Source: VGSG01 sp040756375
Lineage (GTDB): Bacteria > Desulfobacterota > Desulfomonilia > Desulfomonilales > Desulfomonilaceae
DNA length: 64,000 nucleotides
Assembly: GCA_040756375.1 (NCBI GenBank)
Contig: JBFLZC010000022.1
Location: 29,251 to 93,250 of the forward strand
Direction: 5' to 3'
Positions 48,020-57,361 of this stretch are shown here, piece by piece (positions within the stretch are counted from its first letter, which is position 1; each line of letters begins with the position of its first letter). The notes below the pieces were generated by a model. It was not told the DNA's origin. It did no database searches and worked only from the letters and a program-made list of their open reading frames with translations. The position numbers and the translations under genes are program-made.

Positions 48020-50770
48020 ATGACGCATGTTATCGGTAATACAACACACATAAAAGGCAAGCCGTTGAGCGGCACGCCCGAGTCAGGACAGGCGTGGGTG
48101 TTCAACGGAAGTGGATATGTTCCAGGAAATCCTGCTCCTGATCCGAGCGGCGTGACCACTGCGGCGTACACGTTCTTGAATGTGGACCAGACGTTTCTGC
48201 GAGCCGATCATCCGTCAGATTCCCTGAATTTGAGCGGGGTATCGGGAATAAAGCTCAGCACGACATCAGGAAGCGGGTCAGGAACTGACAGCATTCGTCT
48301 GGAGGTCTCCGGGCTTACTTCAGGCCAGATCCCCGCGTGGGCGAATATCTCGGGCATGGCCCACCATGCATCCGGCGTTGTCGATGACGTCGCAGGGCTC
48401 TCTGGGTTTGTGATGGCTTCGGGAAGCGGCTTCGCGGTCACCGTGCCCACTCCCGTTTCGGGTCGAGTGCTGAAGGCTTCGGGCGCCAATCCGCTCACAG
48501 ATCTGTACTGGGGCGTGGACCAGACAGGCCTGCCCGGATCCGGTTCAGGAAATGCGTACGCGTACATCTCTGTTCAGGGAATCACGACGCTTGACGCCAA
48601 CGTGACAGACGACACTCTGAATCTATCAGGACGTTCGGGCATCCTCCTCACAGGCGTCTCGGGCCTAGGACAGGGCGAGGACATCCTCTTCATTGAAGTG
48701 TCGGGTCTTTCGTCCGGCCAAATTCCTGGATGGACAGACATCAGTGGTGTGGCAGCGCAGTCATCGGGCATGGGTGCATACGCATCAGGAAAGCTCCACC
48801 CGACTGATGGCTTGTCAGGGCTGGTTTTGGCGTCGGGCAACGGTTTGACCGTCTTCCAGCAAACTCCGGCATCGGGCCAGATCCTTAAGTGGTCCGGCGC
48901 GGACATTCTCAACCACGCATATTTCTCGGACGACAAGGCTCAGACGGTAGAACAAATTGAAAACGGTCTGATCATGATCGCATGGGATGTCTATTCCGAC
49001 GATCAACAATTTGCCGATATAGCGGTAGACACGTTCGGCAACGAAAGCGGCATCGACCAGAGCGCGAGTACTTATACATACAATGGTTCAGGAGGCTGGT
49101 GCGGTCCGGTCTTGGCTCAGACGAGCCAAATCGAAGAGATTGATTTCGCAGCGAGCTCCGATTTTGAATGCCGTGATCTCAAAGGCACCATAGCTTATTG
49201 GCAGCGCACCAGCGCGTACAAAGGCTATTTCTCATCGGATCAGGCCGGGACAAACCGGATCAGCATCACTGCGGCCGGGACTGAAAGCGAGGTGCACGAA
49301 GGTTGCTTGGTCGCACATTCGGGTGGCAGCGCAACCATTGTCAATATCTTCAACGACGGTGACGAGGATAACGAAGTCGAGTTGAGTGCGGATGTCGCCG
49401 ATGCAACAGAGGTGACCGGGATTCACGGCGTCGTGCTGTCAGGCACAGATGTGCAGCCAAACAGCGCTGTAGGAGACCTAGTGACCCTTACGTATCAGCA
49501 GGTAGCGGACGCGGACGATGCGACAGATATTGCAGGGTATTCGATTCGGGCACTGGTGTCTTCCGCACAAATCAGCACATCAGGCGATCTTGTTTCGGTC
49601 AGGATAAGAGCAAATTCCAGCACACAACTAGTAATCGCAAACTGTTCCATAGTGGAACGAAACCCCGGCACAGGGGACGGGATCACCACTCCGACGAAAA
49701 TCACATTTGGAGGAGGCAATAATGGAGTCACAATTCCCGCTTGGGCATATGTGGATTCTGATTACGTTCAATTTCCGATGGATGAGACGAAAAGCTATCT
49801 GGTGATCTACGACGTGGCGGATGGCGGGCCGTACAAAACCGCATACAAAAACAACGCTGAATACGTATACATGAAAGCCGCGACCGATTCATGGAATGTG
49901 CAAAATATCACTGAAGCCGAGTGGACACAGTATCAACATGCTCACATCGAAGCACTGCGCGTGAAGAATAAAGCCACCGCCTCACGCCGGCATGCTGCGG
50001 TCTCGACCGATCAATCGCAGATCGACTGCGCTAATTGGGGAGACATAAATAGTGTAATAGTTGCACAGTCGCTTGCGGGCTCCAGTAGCGCATACCATGC
50101 GATTTCGTTTGACGCTCGGTCAACGTGGAAAGTTTTTCTTTCCGGTCTGTGGCGCGATGTTGTGCGAGACTACGCTGGAACATGGCAGTACAAGGACGCC
50201 ACAGATACATGGCAAAACGCGGCAAAAAACACCTGTCTGAAGGCACTGGAAGAGGCTTTTGAAGTCAGTGCGAACCAGTGGTCCAAGGCGCAAATTGAGA
50301 CCTTGGCCGATAGTGCGTGGAACGAAAGCGGAGGTTGGAGTACTTCCGCGGCCACCATCGACTGGGCAGTGGGCTTGAAGGCATCGGGCCACGATTTGCC
50401 AAGCACGGACAAGGTCACATTCAACCACGACACAGAACACCATGATATAGTTCTGACGACCACCGCCTGGGAAGCTTCCGCGCTCGACCCTGATGATGCT
50501 TTCGTAGTCCTCCATCTGGAGCCACAGGAGACGATCTCCCTGGATACAGATGTCCAGGCGTGGGTATCCATCGATGACGGTTCACACTATGAGCAATTAA
50601 GCGGCCTGACATATTTCTGGAGCGGGGCCGGTACCCATAGGTTCGCTCGGGCTGACAAATCAGGGCTCATCGCGCGTAACGACCAAACAATGCGCTTGAA
50701 AGTGACCACCCAAAACCAAAAGAATGTAAGACTTCATGCCGTAGCTCTAGGAGTGAAGTATTTGCCATGA
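48020..50770 (+). CDS. Large fibre-like protein with tandem 115-residue repeats
   Basis: A 916-residue protein. Residues 49-164 and 181-301 are two copies of a Gly/Ser-rich unit with shared blocks: SLNLSG-(V/R)-SGI-x-L, (R/F)-(L/I)-EVSGL-(T/S)-SGQIP-x-W, ISG-(M/V), GLSG-(F/L)-V-(M/L)-ASG and PVSGRVLKASGA/PASGQILKWSGA. This looks like a trimeric fibre shaft. The remainder reads as mixed beta domains ending LKVTTQNQKNVRLHAVALGVKYLP. I read it as a tail fibre or receptor-binding protein. The downstream gene overlaps its stop by four bases (ATGA). Confidence 0.75.
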   Translation: MTHVIGNTTHIKGKPLSGTPESGQAWVFNGSGYVPGNPAPDPSGVTTAAYTFLNVDQTFLRADHPSDSLNLSGVSGIKLSTTSGSGSGTDSIRLEVSGLTSGQIPAWANISGMAHHASGVVDDVAGLSGFVMASGSGFAVTVPTPVSGRVLKASGANPLTDLYWGVDQTGLPGSGSGNAYAYISVQGITTLDANVTDDTLNLSGRSGILLTGVSGLGQGEDILFIEVSGLSSGQIPGWTDISGVAAQSSGMGAYASGKLHPTDGLSGLVLASGNGLTVFQQTPASGQILKWSGADILNHAYFSDDKAQTVEQIENGLIMIAWDVYSDDQQFADIAVDTFGNESGIDQSASTYTYNGSGGWCGPVLAQTSQIEEIDFAASSDFECRDLKGTIAYWQRTSAYKGYFSSDQAGTNRISITAAGTESEVHEGCLVAHSGGSATIVNIFNDGDEDNEVELSADVADATEVTGIHGVVLSGTDVQPNSAVGDLVTLTYQQVADADDATDIAGYSIRALVSSAQISTSGDLVSVRIRANSSTQLVIANCSIVERNPGTGDGITTPTKITFGGGNNGVTIPAWAYVDSDYVQFPMDETKSYLVIYDVADGGPYKTAYKNNAEYVYMKAATDSWNVQNITEAEWTQYQHAHIEALRVKNKATASRRHAAVSTDQSQIDCANWGDINSVIVAQSLAGSSSAYHAISFDARSTWKVFLSGLWRDVVRDYAGTWQYKDATDTWQNAAKNTCLKALEEAFEVSANQWSKAQIETLADSAWNESGGWSTSAATIDWAVGLKASGHDLPSTDKVTFNHDTEHHDIVLTTTAWEASALDPDDAFVVLHLEPQETISLDTDVQAWVSIDDGSHYEQLSGLTYFWSGAGTHRFARADKSGLIARNDQTMRLKVTTQNQKNVRLHAVALGVKYLP

Positions 50771-50937
50771 GAAAAGTGACTCGCAGACCTGAACTGATCC
50801 CGGACCGTAAAAGACCTGAAGGACCAAGGCCGCTCCTGGCGAGCGATGATCGCCTTTTTCTCGATGAATTGAAGAGCTACCACTCAAAGCAACATTTTGA
50901 ATACATGCGTGCGTGGTGGGAAAAGGCGAAACCTTAA
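50767..50937 (+). CDS. Small basic protein after the fibre gene, 56 residues
   Basis: MRKVTRRPELIPDRKRPEGP, RPLLASDDRLFLDELKSYHS, KQHFEYMRAWWEKAKP. Its ATG overlaps the fibre stop (ATGA), so it is probably translated by coupling. Basic, with a helical second half and no membrane segment. Possibly a fibre chaperone or assembly factor by position; family unknown. Confidence 0.6.
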   Translation: MRKVTRRPELIPDRKRPEGPRPLLASDDRLFLDELKSYHSKQHFEYMRAWWEKAKP

Positions 50938-51069
50938 GGTGTCCAGAGGATTCATCGCATACTCTCGAGACTAAGCGTCCCGTGCTCGTGAGCCTTGTTT
51001 CTGGGGCACCACACGAGACGCGTCCTTCAAACCCAACAAATTAAGACGCCAAACGACATCACTCACAGT

Positions 51070-51348
51070 ATGACCGCCTTCGATGATCTCAAAGAATTGT
51101 TCAGGGCCGAAATCGGAATAGTCCACGCGGAGGTCAGGGCTCTCAGAGACGACACCCGTGAGCTGAAGGCGGCTGTGAACCGTTTCCAGGCTACTTGCAA
51201 CGACAGGCACGGCGATCTGGCAACGAGAGTCACTCGACTGGAAAACGACCAGGCCGCGCTCAACCGCGAACGCAAGCTAATACTAGGCGGACTCACTGTA
51301 GCTCTGACCGGAGCAGTAAAAGCTTTTTTCGACTGGCTCACTAAATGA
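51070..51348 (+). CDS. Coiled-coil protein with C-terminal membrane helix (holin-associated type)
   Basis: A 92-residue protein: a coiled coil ELFRAEIGIVHAEVRALRDD, TRELKAAVNRFQ.., THLATRVTRLEND-like DLATRVTRLENDQAALNRER, then a hydrophobic end KLILGGLTVALTGAVKAFFD. The layout matches XhlA-like or i-spanin-like lysis accessory proteins placed before a holin and endolysin. I chose ATG 51070 over 50995 because the earlier part has no coding look. No strong ribosome-binding site is visible. Confidence 0.6.
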   Translation: MTAFDDLKELFRAEIGIVHAEVRALRDDTRELKAAVNRFQATCNDRHGDLATRVTRLENDQAALNRERKLILGGLTVALTGAVKAFFDWLTK

Positions 51349-51364
51349 AAGGAGTGCATCCCAC

Positions 51365-51544
51365 ATGAATCAGAAACCCTGGTACTTGTCCAGAACCATC
51401 ATCGTCTCCGGCGTCGCCTTCGCGGTAGCGCTGGCCACCGCCGCAGGTCTAATCGACGTTGAAACCGGCGCAAAGATCGAAGGTCTGCTCGTGCCCCTGA
51501 TTCTGACCTTCCTTCGACTCGGCGATGCGGAGCTTACCCGATGA
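51365..51544 (+). CDS. Putative holin, 59 residues
   Basis: MNQKPWYLSRTIIVSGVAFA, VALATAAGLIDVETGAKIEG, LLVPLILTFLRLGDAELTR. Two short hydrophobic stretches separated by a polar turn, with charged ends. It lies after a coiled-coil membrane protein and overlaps the endolysin start (ATGA). GAAAGGAGTGCATCCC precedes the ATG. Size, topology and place suit a small holin, though no family was recognised. Confidence 0.6.
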   Translation: MNQKPWYLSRTIIVSGVAFAVALATAAGLIDVETGAKIEGLLVPLILTFLRLGDAELTR

Positions 51545-52011
51545 AGAAGACCGGAAAGAATCAACGCACAGGTCGCAACGGTGGAAAGACATCTCCCGAT
51601 TCAGCAGTTCCGCAGGAGGCCGCGCCTTCCGACTGGTCCCAGATCAAGCACTTCACCCCTCGCGAGTTCACATGTAGGTGCGAAGGCCTGTGCGACCATG
51701 CTGATCGGATCTCCACGGAGTTCGTAGCCAAGCTGGACATGATTAGAGAACAGATCGGGCTGCCTATCACGATCGTCTCCGGCACTCGCTGCGAGCGGTA
51801 CAACAGAAAGGTAGGGGGCAAGGAACGCTCTGCGCATGTGCCTTGGACCGGTGTGAGCCACGCCGCGGACATTCGCTGCGCAGACTCGACGTTCAGGTTT
51901 GCATTTCTGACAGCGGCCCTTCCGTTGTTCGGGAGAATTGGCATAGGAAAGGACTTCATTCACGTGGATGACGATGCGGATCTCCCTCAGAGTGTAATTT
52001 GGATCTACTGA
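51541..52011 (+). CDS. M15-type peptidase endolysin
   Basis: A 156-residue D-Ala-D-Ala carboxypeptidase-like enzyme (Peptidase_M15_3 type). After a basic, disordered N-terminus: KHFTPREFTCRCEGLCDHAD, FVAKLDMIREQIGLPITIVS, GTRCERYNRKVGGKERSAHV, then H107-A-A-D110 in GVSHAADIRCADS and H141-V-D143 near the end, the zinc-binding and catalytic residues of the family (H99 or H107, D110, H141). It would cut peptidoglycan cross-links. The VPWTGVS insertion before HAAD is slightly longer than in the typical motif. Fourth gene of the lysis module. Confidence 0.85.
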   Translation: MKKTGKNQRTGRNGGKTSPDSAVPQEAAPSDWSQIKHFTPREFTCRCEGLCDHADRISTEFVAKLDMIREQIGLPITIVSGTRCERYNRKVGGKERSAHVPWTGVSHAADIRCADSTFRFAFLTAALPLFGRIGIGKDFIHVDDDADLPQSVIWIY

Positions 52012-52056
52012 TCCTGGGTGAATCTTACATAAGCACGCATCATCTCGGAGATGTTT

Positions 52057-53163
52057 ATGGCAACGAAAAGAGTCTTGGTCACAGGCTCATCTGGTCTCAT
52101 CGGATCTGAAGCGGTCCTGCTTTTCGATACCCACGGCTACGACGTTTACGGCATCGATAACAACGGCAGAAAGGGCTTCTTCGGATCCGATGGAGACACC
52201 ACTTGGAACCTCGAACGCCTCAGGAATCAAACCAAGAGGTTCACGGCATATCGCGCGGATCTGCGCGACTCCGCGGCGATGCATAAGATCCTGCGCGAAA
52301 TCGAGCCTGACCACATTATCCACTGCGCAGCTCAGCCTGCGCATGAGTATGCACGGCAGAACCCGGTAGTGGATTTTCACGTCAACGTGACCGGTACCTT
52401 GAACCTGCTGGAGGCGTGCCGTGCTCATGCACCCGAAGCGACTTTTGTTTTCTGTTCCTCGAGCAAGGCGTACGGCCCGGTGAACGACCTACCCTACGAA
52501 GAACGGCCGACTCGTTATGACTTGCCGCGACCGGACAGCGAGGAACCACCCGCCGATTCTTCAAAGCTGCCAGGCTGGTCGTACACTGGGCTGAACGAGG
52601 AGTTTCCTCTCGAGCCCGGTGACGGTCGGGGAGTGTACGGAACAAACAAAGCGGCTGCGGACCTACTTGTGCAGGAATACGGCCTCTCGTTTGGAATGAA
52701 GACCGTGTGCCTGCGTGGAAATTGCATGACGGGCCCTGCACACGCGCCCGCCCAACTTCATGGGTTCTTGGCGTACCTGGCCAAATGCCTCGTAGAAGGC
52801 CGGACTTATCGAATCCTCGGGTACCACGGCAAACAGGTTCGAGACAATATCCATGCTTCAGATTTTGTGGCCGCGATCTATGACCTGTGTTTGGCGCCGC
52901 CCAGGCCCGGGAGCGTGTACAACATAGGAGGCGGTCGTGAGAACAGCGTCTCCATTATCGAAGCCGTCGAGCTATTGGAGGAAATGGGCAACACGCGGCT
53001 TGCCACGGAATACGTGGACCGGCCACGTCACGGAGACCATCGGGTTTACATAAGCGACACGTCCAAGTTCAGGAGCGATTACCCGTCCTGGCGCATCCAG
53101 TGGTCCATCACGGACATCTGCATGGATCTCTTGCAGGGGCTCAAGTCCAGAGCACAGGCATGA
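52057..53163 (+). CDS. NAD-dependent epimerase/dehydratase similar to CDP-paratose 2-epimerase
   Basis: A 368-residue extended short-chain dehydrogenase. The Rossmann motif GSSGLIG spans 10-16 (with preceding VLVTG), the active site has SSSKAYG (134-140) and Y194-G-T-N-K198. The stretch YGIDNNGRKGFFGSDGDTTW with NLERL, then QVRDNIHASDF and YNIGGGRENSVSIIE, matches tyvelose-pathway CDP-paratose 2-epimerases. GGAG then ATG 52057 is better spaced than ATG 52051. It lies between lysis and tail genes and fits with the glycosyltransferase at 46209 in a sugar-modification function. Confidence 0.85.
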   Translation: MATKRVLVTGSSGLIGSEAVLLFDTHGYDVYGIDNNGRKGFFGSDGDTTWNLERLRNQTKRFTAYRADLRDSAAMHKILREIEPDHIIHCAAQPAHEYARQNPVVDFHVNVTGTLNLLEACRAHAPEATFVFCSSSKAYGPVNDLPYEERPTRYDLPRPDSEEPPADSSKLPGWSYTGLNEEFPLEPGDGRGVYGTNKAAADLLVQEYGLSFGMKTVCLRGNCMTGPAHAPAQLHGFLAYLAKCLVEGRTYRILGYHGKQVRDNIHASDFVAAIYDLCLAPPRPGSVYNIGGGRENSVSIIEAVELLEEMGNTRLATEYVDRPRHGDHRVYISDTSKFRSDYPSWRIQWSITDICMDLLQGLKSRAQA

Positions 53164-53287
53164 TCATGCCTCGCAGTTCCGAACAGTAGGCGAGGATTCA
53201 CTTGTGGGTGCCACTGCCGCCCACAAATTGCTTGTTTAATCGCACATTACTAGAAAGCAGTCGGGTTGAGGTCTCGCTGTTCGGGAT

Positions 53288-53409
53288 TACGTATGGGGTG
53301 GTTTGGAGGGGAGATGAGTCTCCCTTCCAAATTGTTGGGCAACGATGCGCTCTTACCGCCTATATCCGAGGCGAAGCCGCGGAGTGCTCGCCGAAGCCGA
53401 AGGCTTTCA
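53288..53409. repeat. 122-bp dispersed repeat, copy 2
   Basis: Same order of blocks as at 28089-28210 (TACGTATGGGGTGGTTTGG, GGGGAGATGAGTCTCCC, CAACGATGCGCTCTT, GAGGCGAAGCC, AGGCTTTCA). It is in the gap between the epimerase and the adaptor gene of the phage cassette. Confidence 0.85.
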
Positions 53410-53469
53410 TGAATCGTTGTAGCTCTCTAGCTATGACAGTTGGTATGAATCCAGGAGTGAAGACTAAAC

Positions 53470-54618
53470 ATGGCTGAATTCCGAATCCAAGCGCTGGTCC
53501 CTTCTTCCGGCGCAGTCCCTTCCGGAGGATACGACTCGGTCTCATGTGTGAGCTTCACCGAGTGGCAGCTCAACGACGAGGCGCATTTCTCAATAATCGT
53601 GCCTGACAATTACGCGGCGGGTAACGACTTCTTCGTAAAGGTCGAGGAATCGAGCAGCACTCCCGCGGCACATCACCAGTGGCAGGTTCGCACCCTATTA
53701 ATGCGCCCGAGTCTGCATACGAGCCACGACCAAGGAGAAACGGAGATCTTCACAGAGGAATGCGTTTCCGCGACCACCGCTCACCAGCTCACGGCCCGCA
53801 CCTTCAAGGTCACGGGAGCAGCTTTAGCCGGCAAGGTCAGCGACGTTTCTATGTCCGCGGGCGATGTGCTTTTCTTGACCTTGACGCGAGTCGTAGCATC
53901 CGCCAATGAGGATCCTGGTGCGATCAGATTGTTTCAAGTTTCCGTCGAAACAGCGCTCGAAGAAACCGGGATCTCGGAATGCGCCGGACGGGTGGGAAGA
54001 ATCATCTACACCGTTCGTGACTTGTTCAATGAAGCTACGGGCGGTTTCCTTTCAGACGAGTTCATCCTGCGGGCAATCAATCGGTGCCGAAAAGACATTG
54101 CGCAGGAGGATTACTGGCGAACAGAAAGTCGGATTCCTTCAGAATCGGGCGCCTCGCAAGTGGATCTGCTTGCGTATATCCCCGAATATCAGAGCATTCA
54201 TCAGGTCTCGTTCAGTGGACAGCACGAACCGATGATATCTCTTGGCAGCTTCAGGGAATACGAAGAAATCCAACGCGCCTCGGAGGCCGAGGGCACGCCG
54301 CAAGTATATGTAGTCCAAAACAATGCCCTGCACGTGTGGCCCGCTCCTGCAGAGACGGCGCAATCAGGCTATCGGATCTACCATTCGTACGAGCCGCCCG
54401 AATTGACGTGCTCGTCCTCGAATCCCGATCCTGCCGTTCCGCGAGCTCATGATACGGTGTTCGTGTACTTCGCACTTAAGCAAGCGTTCCTGCGTGATCG
54501 CCATGCACCAGGAGCGGACGTGAAGTTCCGGGAATATGCGCAACTCTACGAAGCTGAAAAGAAGAAACTCTTGGGCGAGGCCGACCCACCTAAGCTCTCT
54601 CTGAGATCGTATCGATAA
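53470..54618 (+). CDS. Head-tail adaptor protein with N-terminal beta domain
   Basis: A 382-residue protein in two parts. Residues 1-165 form a beta-rich domain (VSFTEWQLNDEAHFSIIVPD, NYAAGNDFFVKVEESSST, HHQWQVRTLLMRPS, GDVLFLTLTRVVAS), close to unclassified phage tail or fibre domains. Residues about 175-382 resemble podoviral head-tail adaptor (gp4/gp6-type) proteins: RIIYTVRDLFNEATGGFLSD, EFILRAINRCRKDIAQEDYW, IPEYQSIHQVSFSGQHEPMI, NALHVWPAPAETAQSGYRIY, DTVFVYFALKQAFLRDRHAP. The two parts may be a fusion special to this lineage. Confidence 0.6.
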   Translation: MAEFRIQALVPSSGAVPSGGYDSVSCVSFTEWQLNDEAHFSIIVPDNYAAGNDFFVKVEESSSTPAAHHQWQVRTLLMRPSLHTSHDQGETEIFTEECVSATTAHQLTARTFKVTGAALAGKVSDVSMSAGDVLFLTLTRVVASANEDPGAIRLFQVSVETALEETGISECAGRVGRIIYTVRDLFNEATGGFLSDEFILRAINRCRKDIAQEDYWRTESRIPSESGASQVDLLAYIPEYQSIHQVSFSGQHEPMISLGSFREYEEIQRASEAEGTPQVYVVQNNALHVWPAPAETAQSGYRIYHSYEPPELTCSSSNPDPAVPRAHDTVFVYFALKQAFLRDRHAPGADVKFREYAQLYEAEKKKLLGEADPPKLSLRSYR

Positions 54619-54658
54619 GGACCGCGGTCATATTTTAGTAGCAGTTGTGGTGAAGGCT

Positions 54659-54729
54659 TTGGTGGGACGGGCATCCTGCCTGTCGTTTTTTCTTCCAAGG
54701 AATGACAGGCAGGATGCCTGTCCCACCAA
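54659..54729. repeat. Dispersed TGGTGGGACAGGC palindromic repeat, copy 3
   Basis: TTGGTGGGACGGGCATCCTG and CAGGATGCCTGTCCCACCAA form a near-perfect palindrome around TCGTTTTTTCTTCC. Found between two phage structural genes. Confidence 0.8.
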
Positions 54730-54779
54730 GACCTCCATTGAACTTGCGAAAGCGCGTACTTACAGAATCGGACAAAATC

Positions 54780-57305
54780 ATGGATTCATCTACTCGAGAA
54801 AACTACCGGGTGATCAACCTCTTTGATTGGACCGGAGGAATACGAAACAACCGCCAGAATCCTCTGGCCTTCTCTCGCAATGCGCTTCTGGCCGGCGAAA
54901 ACGTTGATCTAGTAGATGGCGGAATCAAAACCCGCCGCGGCAGCTCGTTCCACACAGGCCCTGACAACGGCTTCGGTCTTTCCGGCAGTTCGTCGGGAAG
55001 CCTTGACGTGGTCTATCTCAAGCAGGTTCGGTTTCCTACGAACGAGGCCTCCTATCTTCTTGCTCAGGTGCGACAAGACGAGAGCAGCTTTCTATATGCC
55101 TCCAAGGACGCTTTGCCGGTCAGCAGCGGTTCCGGCACGTGGACGAAAATCTACGATCTGGGGTCAGGCGCGGGTGTTGTTTCCATAGCGCCTTTGAACG
55201 ATCGAGCGGTTATTACAGAGGGATCTGCCAATCCGCCGCTCGTCTTTGCTGGCTGCTTGGACCATTCGGGATCTGATTGGGCGGTGCCTAAGGCGGTCCT
55301 GGTGACGTACGACAGCGGCCTTAACTGGCACGATGTGACCGCCGAAGTCTGCGATAAAGACCCCGACACGGTTGCCGATCTCGGTTCGCTTCATCCTCAA
55401 AGCGGGTGGCTGGCAGTATGCACGGATATGTCGGGAGTCCAAGGTTTTCTGGTGGAAATGGGGGTCGGCAATACCGTCGCCGGCGGCCTCGTGGTGGAAG
55501 GTTACTCCGGCTCTTGGAGCAGCGGTTCAGGCTGGGCTGACGGGACAGGCGGGTTCGATCATACCGGTATCCTCCGCCACAGTGGCGGGCCTTTTGCCGC
55601 GGAATACCTCGTTGAGAACAGCGTGCCTGGCTACTGGTTCCGAATAAGCTTTCCAAGCGGCACATCATCCGGGACTTCCGTGCGCCGCATCCTGTTTCAG
55701 GCTCCATGCCAGAAGCTGCAAGTGATCGGCGAAGGGCAACCCGACACGCCGCTGGGGTTCCTGTTCAGGGACGCATCCGAGAACTCGGCCAAGGACTTCA
55801 CGGTGGAGGTAAGTGACGATACGTACCCCACCTTTGCCCGCCTCAATGACGGCGACTTGGAGAATCCTTCGGGGCTCGATCCAGCGGACGCCATGTACAT
55901 CGGTTATGTAACGCCGTTCAATGCCGTGGAACTCACGGCCCATAACGACTACCATAATGAGAACTCCTCGACGATGTCCGGCTTGTACTGGAACGGCTCC
56001 GGCTGGTCTGATCTTTCCGGGTTCTCTGATGGCACTCAAGAACCCGCAGGCAAGACTTTGGGCAAAAAGGGGAAGATCTCGTGGCTCTTACCCGCCGGTT
56101 GGAAGCAAAACCGTCCCATCGGTCCTGAATACCCGCACGGTTACTGGGTAATGTTGAAATTCTCGCAAGGCCTGACACCGAAGACATACATCAGCGAAGC
56201 AGGTATTTGGCCGGTTCTGGAATCCTTGAAAAAGTATCGTTTTGCGCTTACCGTGCGTGATCGGATGGTCTTGTGCAACCGGCCGGACGCGCCCGATCAG
56301 CTCGATATTTCCAGAGCACTTGAGGAGTACGGTTTCGCTGGTGACGACAGTGCGAGCGTAAGGATAGGCGGCCAGGACATGGTTGTGGCCGCGGAACAGG
56401 CTTTCAATCAGGGTTTCATCGCCAAGACAGAAGACTGGTACTTGCTCAACGGATATAACCGACAGACCTTTGCGGTGGAACGAGCCGAAGCCGCGGGCCA
56501 GGCCCCGATCAACAACCGGGTGCTTGTTCGTGCGCCCCACACCGAGGCTGACTTGAAAAACCTTATGGGGCTGTACTACATCAACCAAACCGGTGCGTGG
56601 TATTTTGCAGGGCTAAAGGTTTACCAGCTCAGCCAGGATGTCTCCTGGTGGGATCCCGCATCGGATCTGCCGCGACTCGGCCTGGATCATCTCCACAATG
56701 CGTGTGGCGTTTACTGGCCTGAGCGTAACTGGGTGATCTGGTCAGTGCCTATGATTGTGAGCGGCACCACTCAATCAACGAACAACCGTCTGATCGTGTA
56801 CGATTTGACACTGCGCAGTTGGCTTCCACCATTTACCCTGAGCTTGGCAGCACTTGGCACAGCGTACCATTACAACGCCAATGCCCCGGGAAGAGTAGGT
56901 CAGATGGGCTTGTACGGCGGAGACTATCAGGGCCGCATTTTGAGGCTCTTCGGGCCGGAAGACGACACTGATATGGGAAGTCCCATCAGCGGGTGGGTGG
57001 AAACAGGCTGGCTTCACTTTGAAGCGCCCGAATTCAAGAAGCTGCTGCGCATACTCACGATGTACGGCAAAACTGAAGGTGCTCAAATCGTTCTCAAGGT
57101 CTACGCTGATGGAGAGACCTCTTCATACCTAACCTATACCTACGACAAACTGGACAACCTTGACGATAAGCTCTTTGCGCAGGAACAGAAGCCACAGAAT
57201 GCGGCCGGGCGCTTTTTCAAATTCCGTATGGAATTTTCCGGCGCGACGGACATATTTGGGCTCCAGGTGGGCGCGTCCGTAATCCGTGAATGGGGAAGCA
57301 TGTGA
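54780..57305 (+). CDS. Large beta-rich tail protein (gp10/tail-hub-like)
   Basis: An 841-residue protein. It opens STRENYRVINLFDWTGGIRN, NRQNPLAFSRNALLAGENVD, LVDGGIKTRRGSSFHTGPDN, a start typical of podoviral tail-tube or stabilisation proteins placed after the adaptor. Repeated beta strands through the middle (FRFALTVRDRMVLCNRPDAP, FIAKTEDWYLLNGYNRQTFA, LMGLYYINQTGAWYFAGLKV, RNWVIWSVPMIVS) suggest a propeller, and it ends GRFFKFRMEFSGATDIFGLQ, VGASVIREWGSM. I chose ATG 54780; a frame from 54702 starts in a repeat. The identity is inferred from order and style. Confidence 0.65.
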   Translation: MDSSTRENYRVINLFDWTGGIRNNRQNPLAFSRNALLAGENVDLVDGGIKTRRGSSFHTGPDNGFGLSGSSSGSLDVVYLKQVRFPTNEASYLLAQVRQDESSFLYASKDALPVSSGSGTWTKIYDLGSGAGVVSIAPLNDRAVITEGSANPPLVFAGCLDHSGSDWAVPKAVLVTYDSGLNWHDVTAEVCDKDPDTVADLGSLHPQSGWLAVCTDMSGVQGFLVEMGVGNTVAGGLVVEGYSGSWSSGSGWADGTGGFDHTGILRHSGGPFAAEYLVENSVPGYWFRISFPSGTSSGTSVRRILFQAPCQKLQVIGEGQPDTPLGFLFRDASENSAKDFTVEVSDDTYPTFARLNDGDLENPSGLDPADAMYIGYVTPFNAVELTAHNDYHNENSSTMSGLYWNGSGWSDLSGFSDGTQEPAGKTLGKKGKISWLLPAGWKQNRPIGPEYPHGYWVMLKFSQGLTPKTYISEAGIWPVLESLKKYRFALTVRDRMVLCNRPDAPDQLDISRALEEYGFAGDDSASVRIGGQDMVVAAEQAFNQGFIAKTEDWYLLNGYNRQTFAVERAEAAGQAPINNRVLVRAPHTEADLKNLMGLYYINQTGAWYFAGLKVYQLSQDVSWWDPASDLPRLGLDHLHNACGVYWPERNWVIWSVPMIVSGTTQSTNNRLIVYDLTLRSWLPPFTLSLAALGTAYHYNANAPGRVGQMGLYGGDYQGRILRLFGPEDDTDMGSPISGWVETGWLHFEAPEFKKLLRILTMYGKTEGAQIVLKVYADGETSSYLTYTYDKLDNLDDKLFAQEQKPQNAAGRFFKFRMEFSGATDIFGLQVGASVIREWGSM

Positions 57306-57361
57306 CGAGAATCCGGACGCCGGTAGGGACCGGCGTCCCTGCCGGTCCGAATTAGCAGCTA

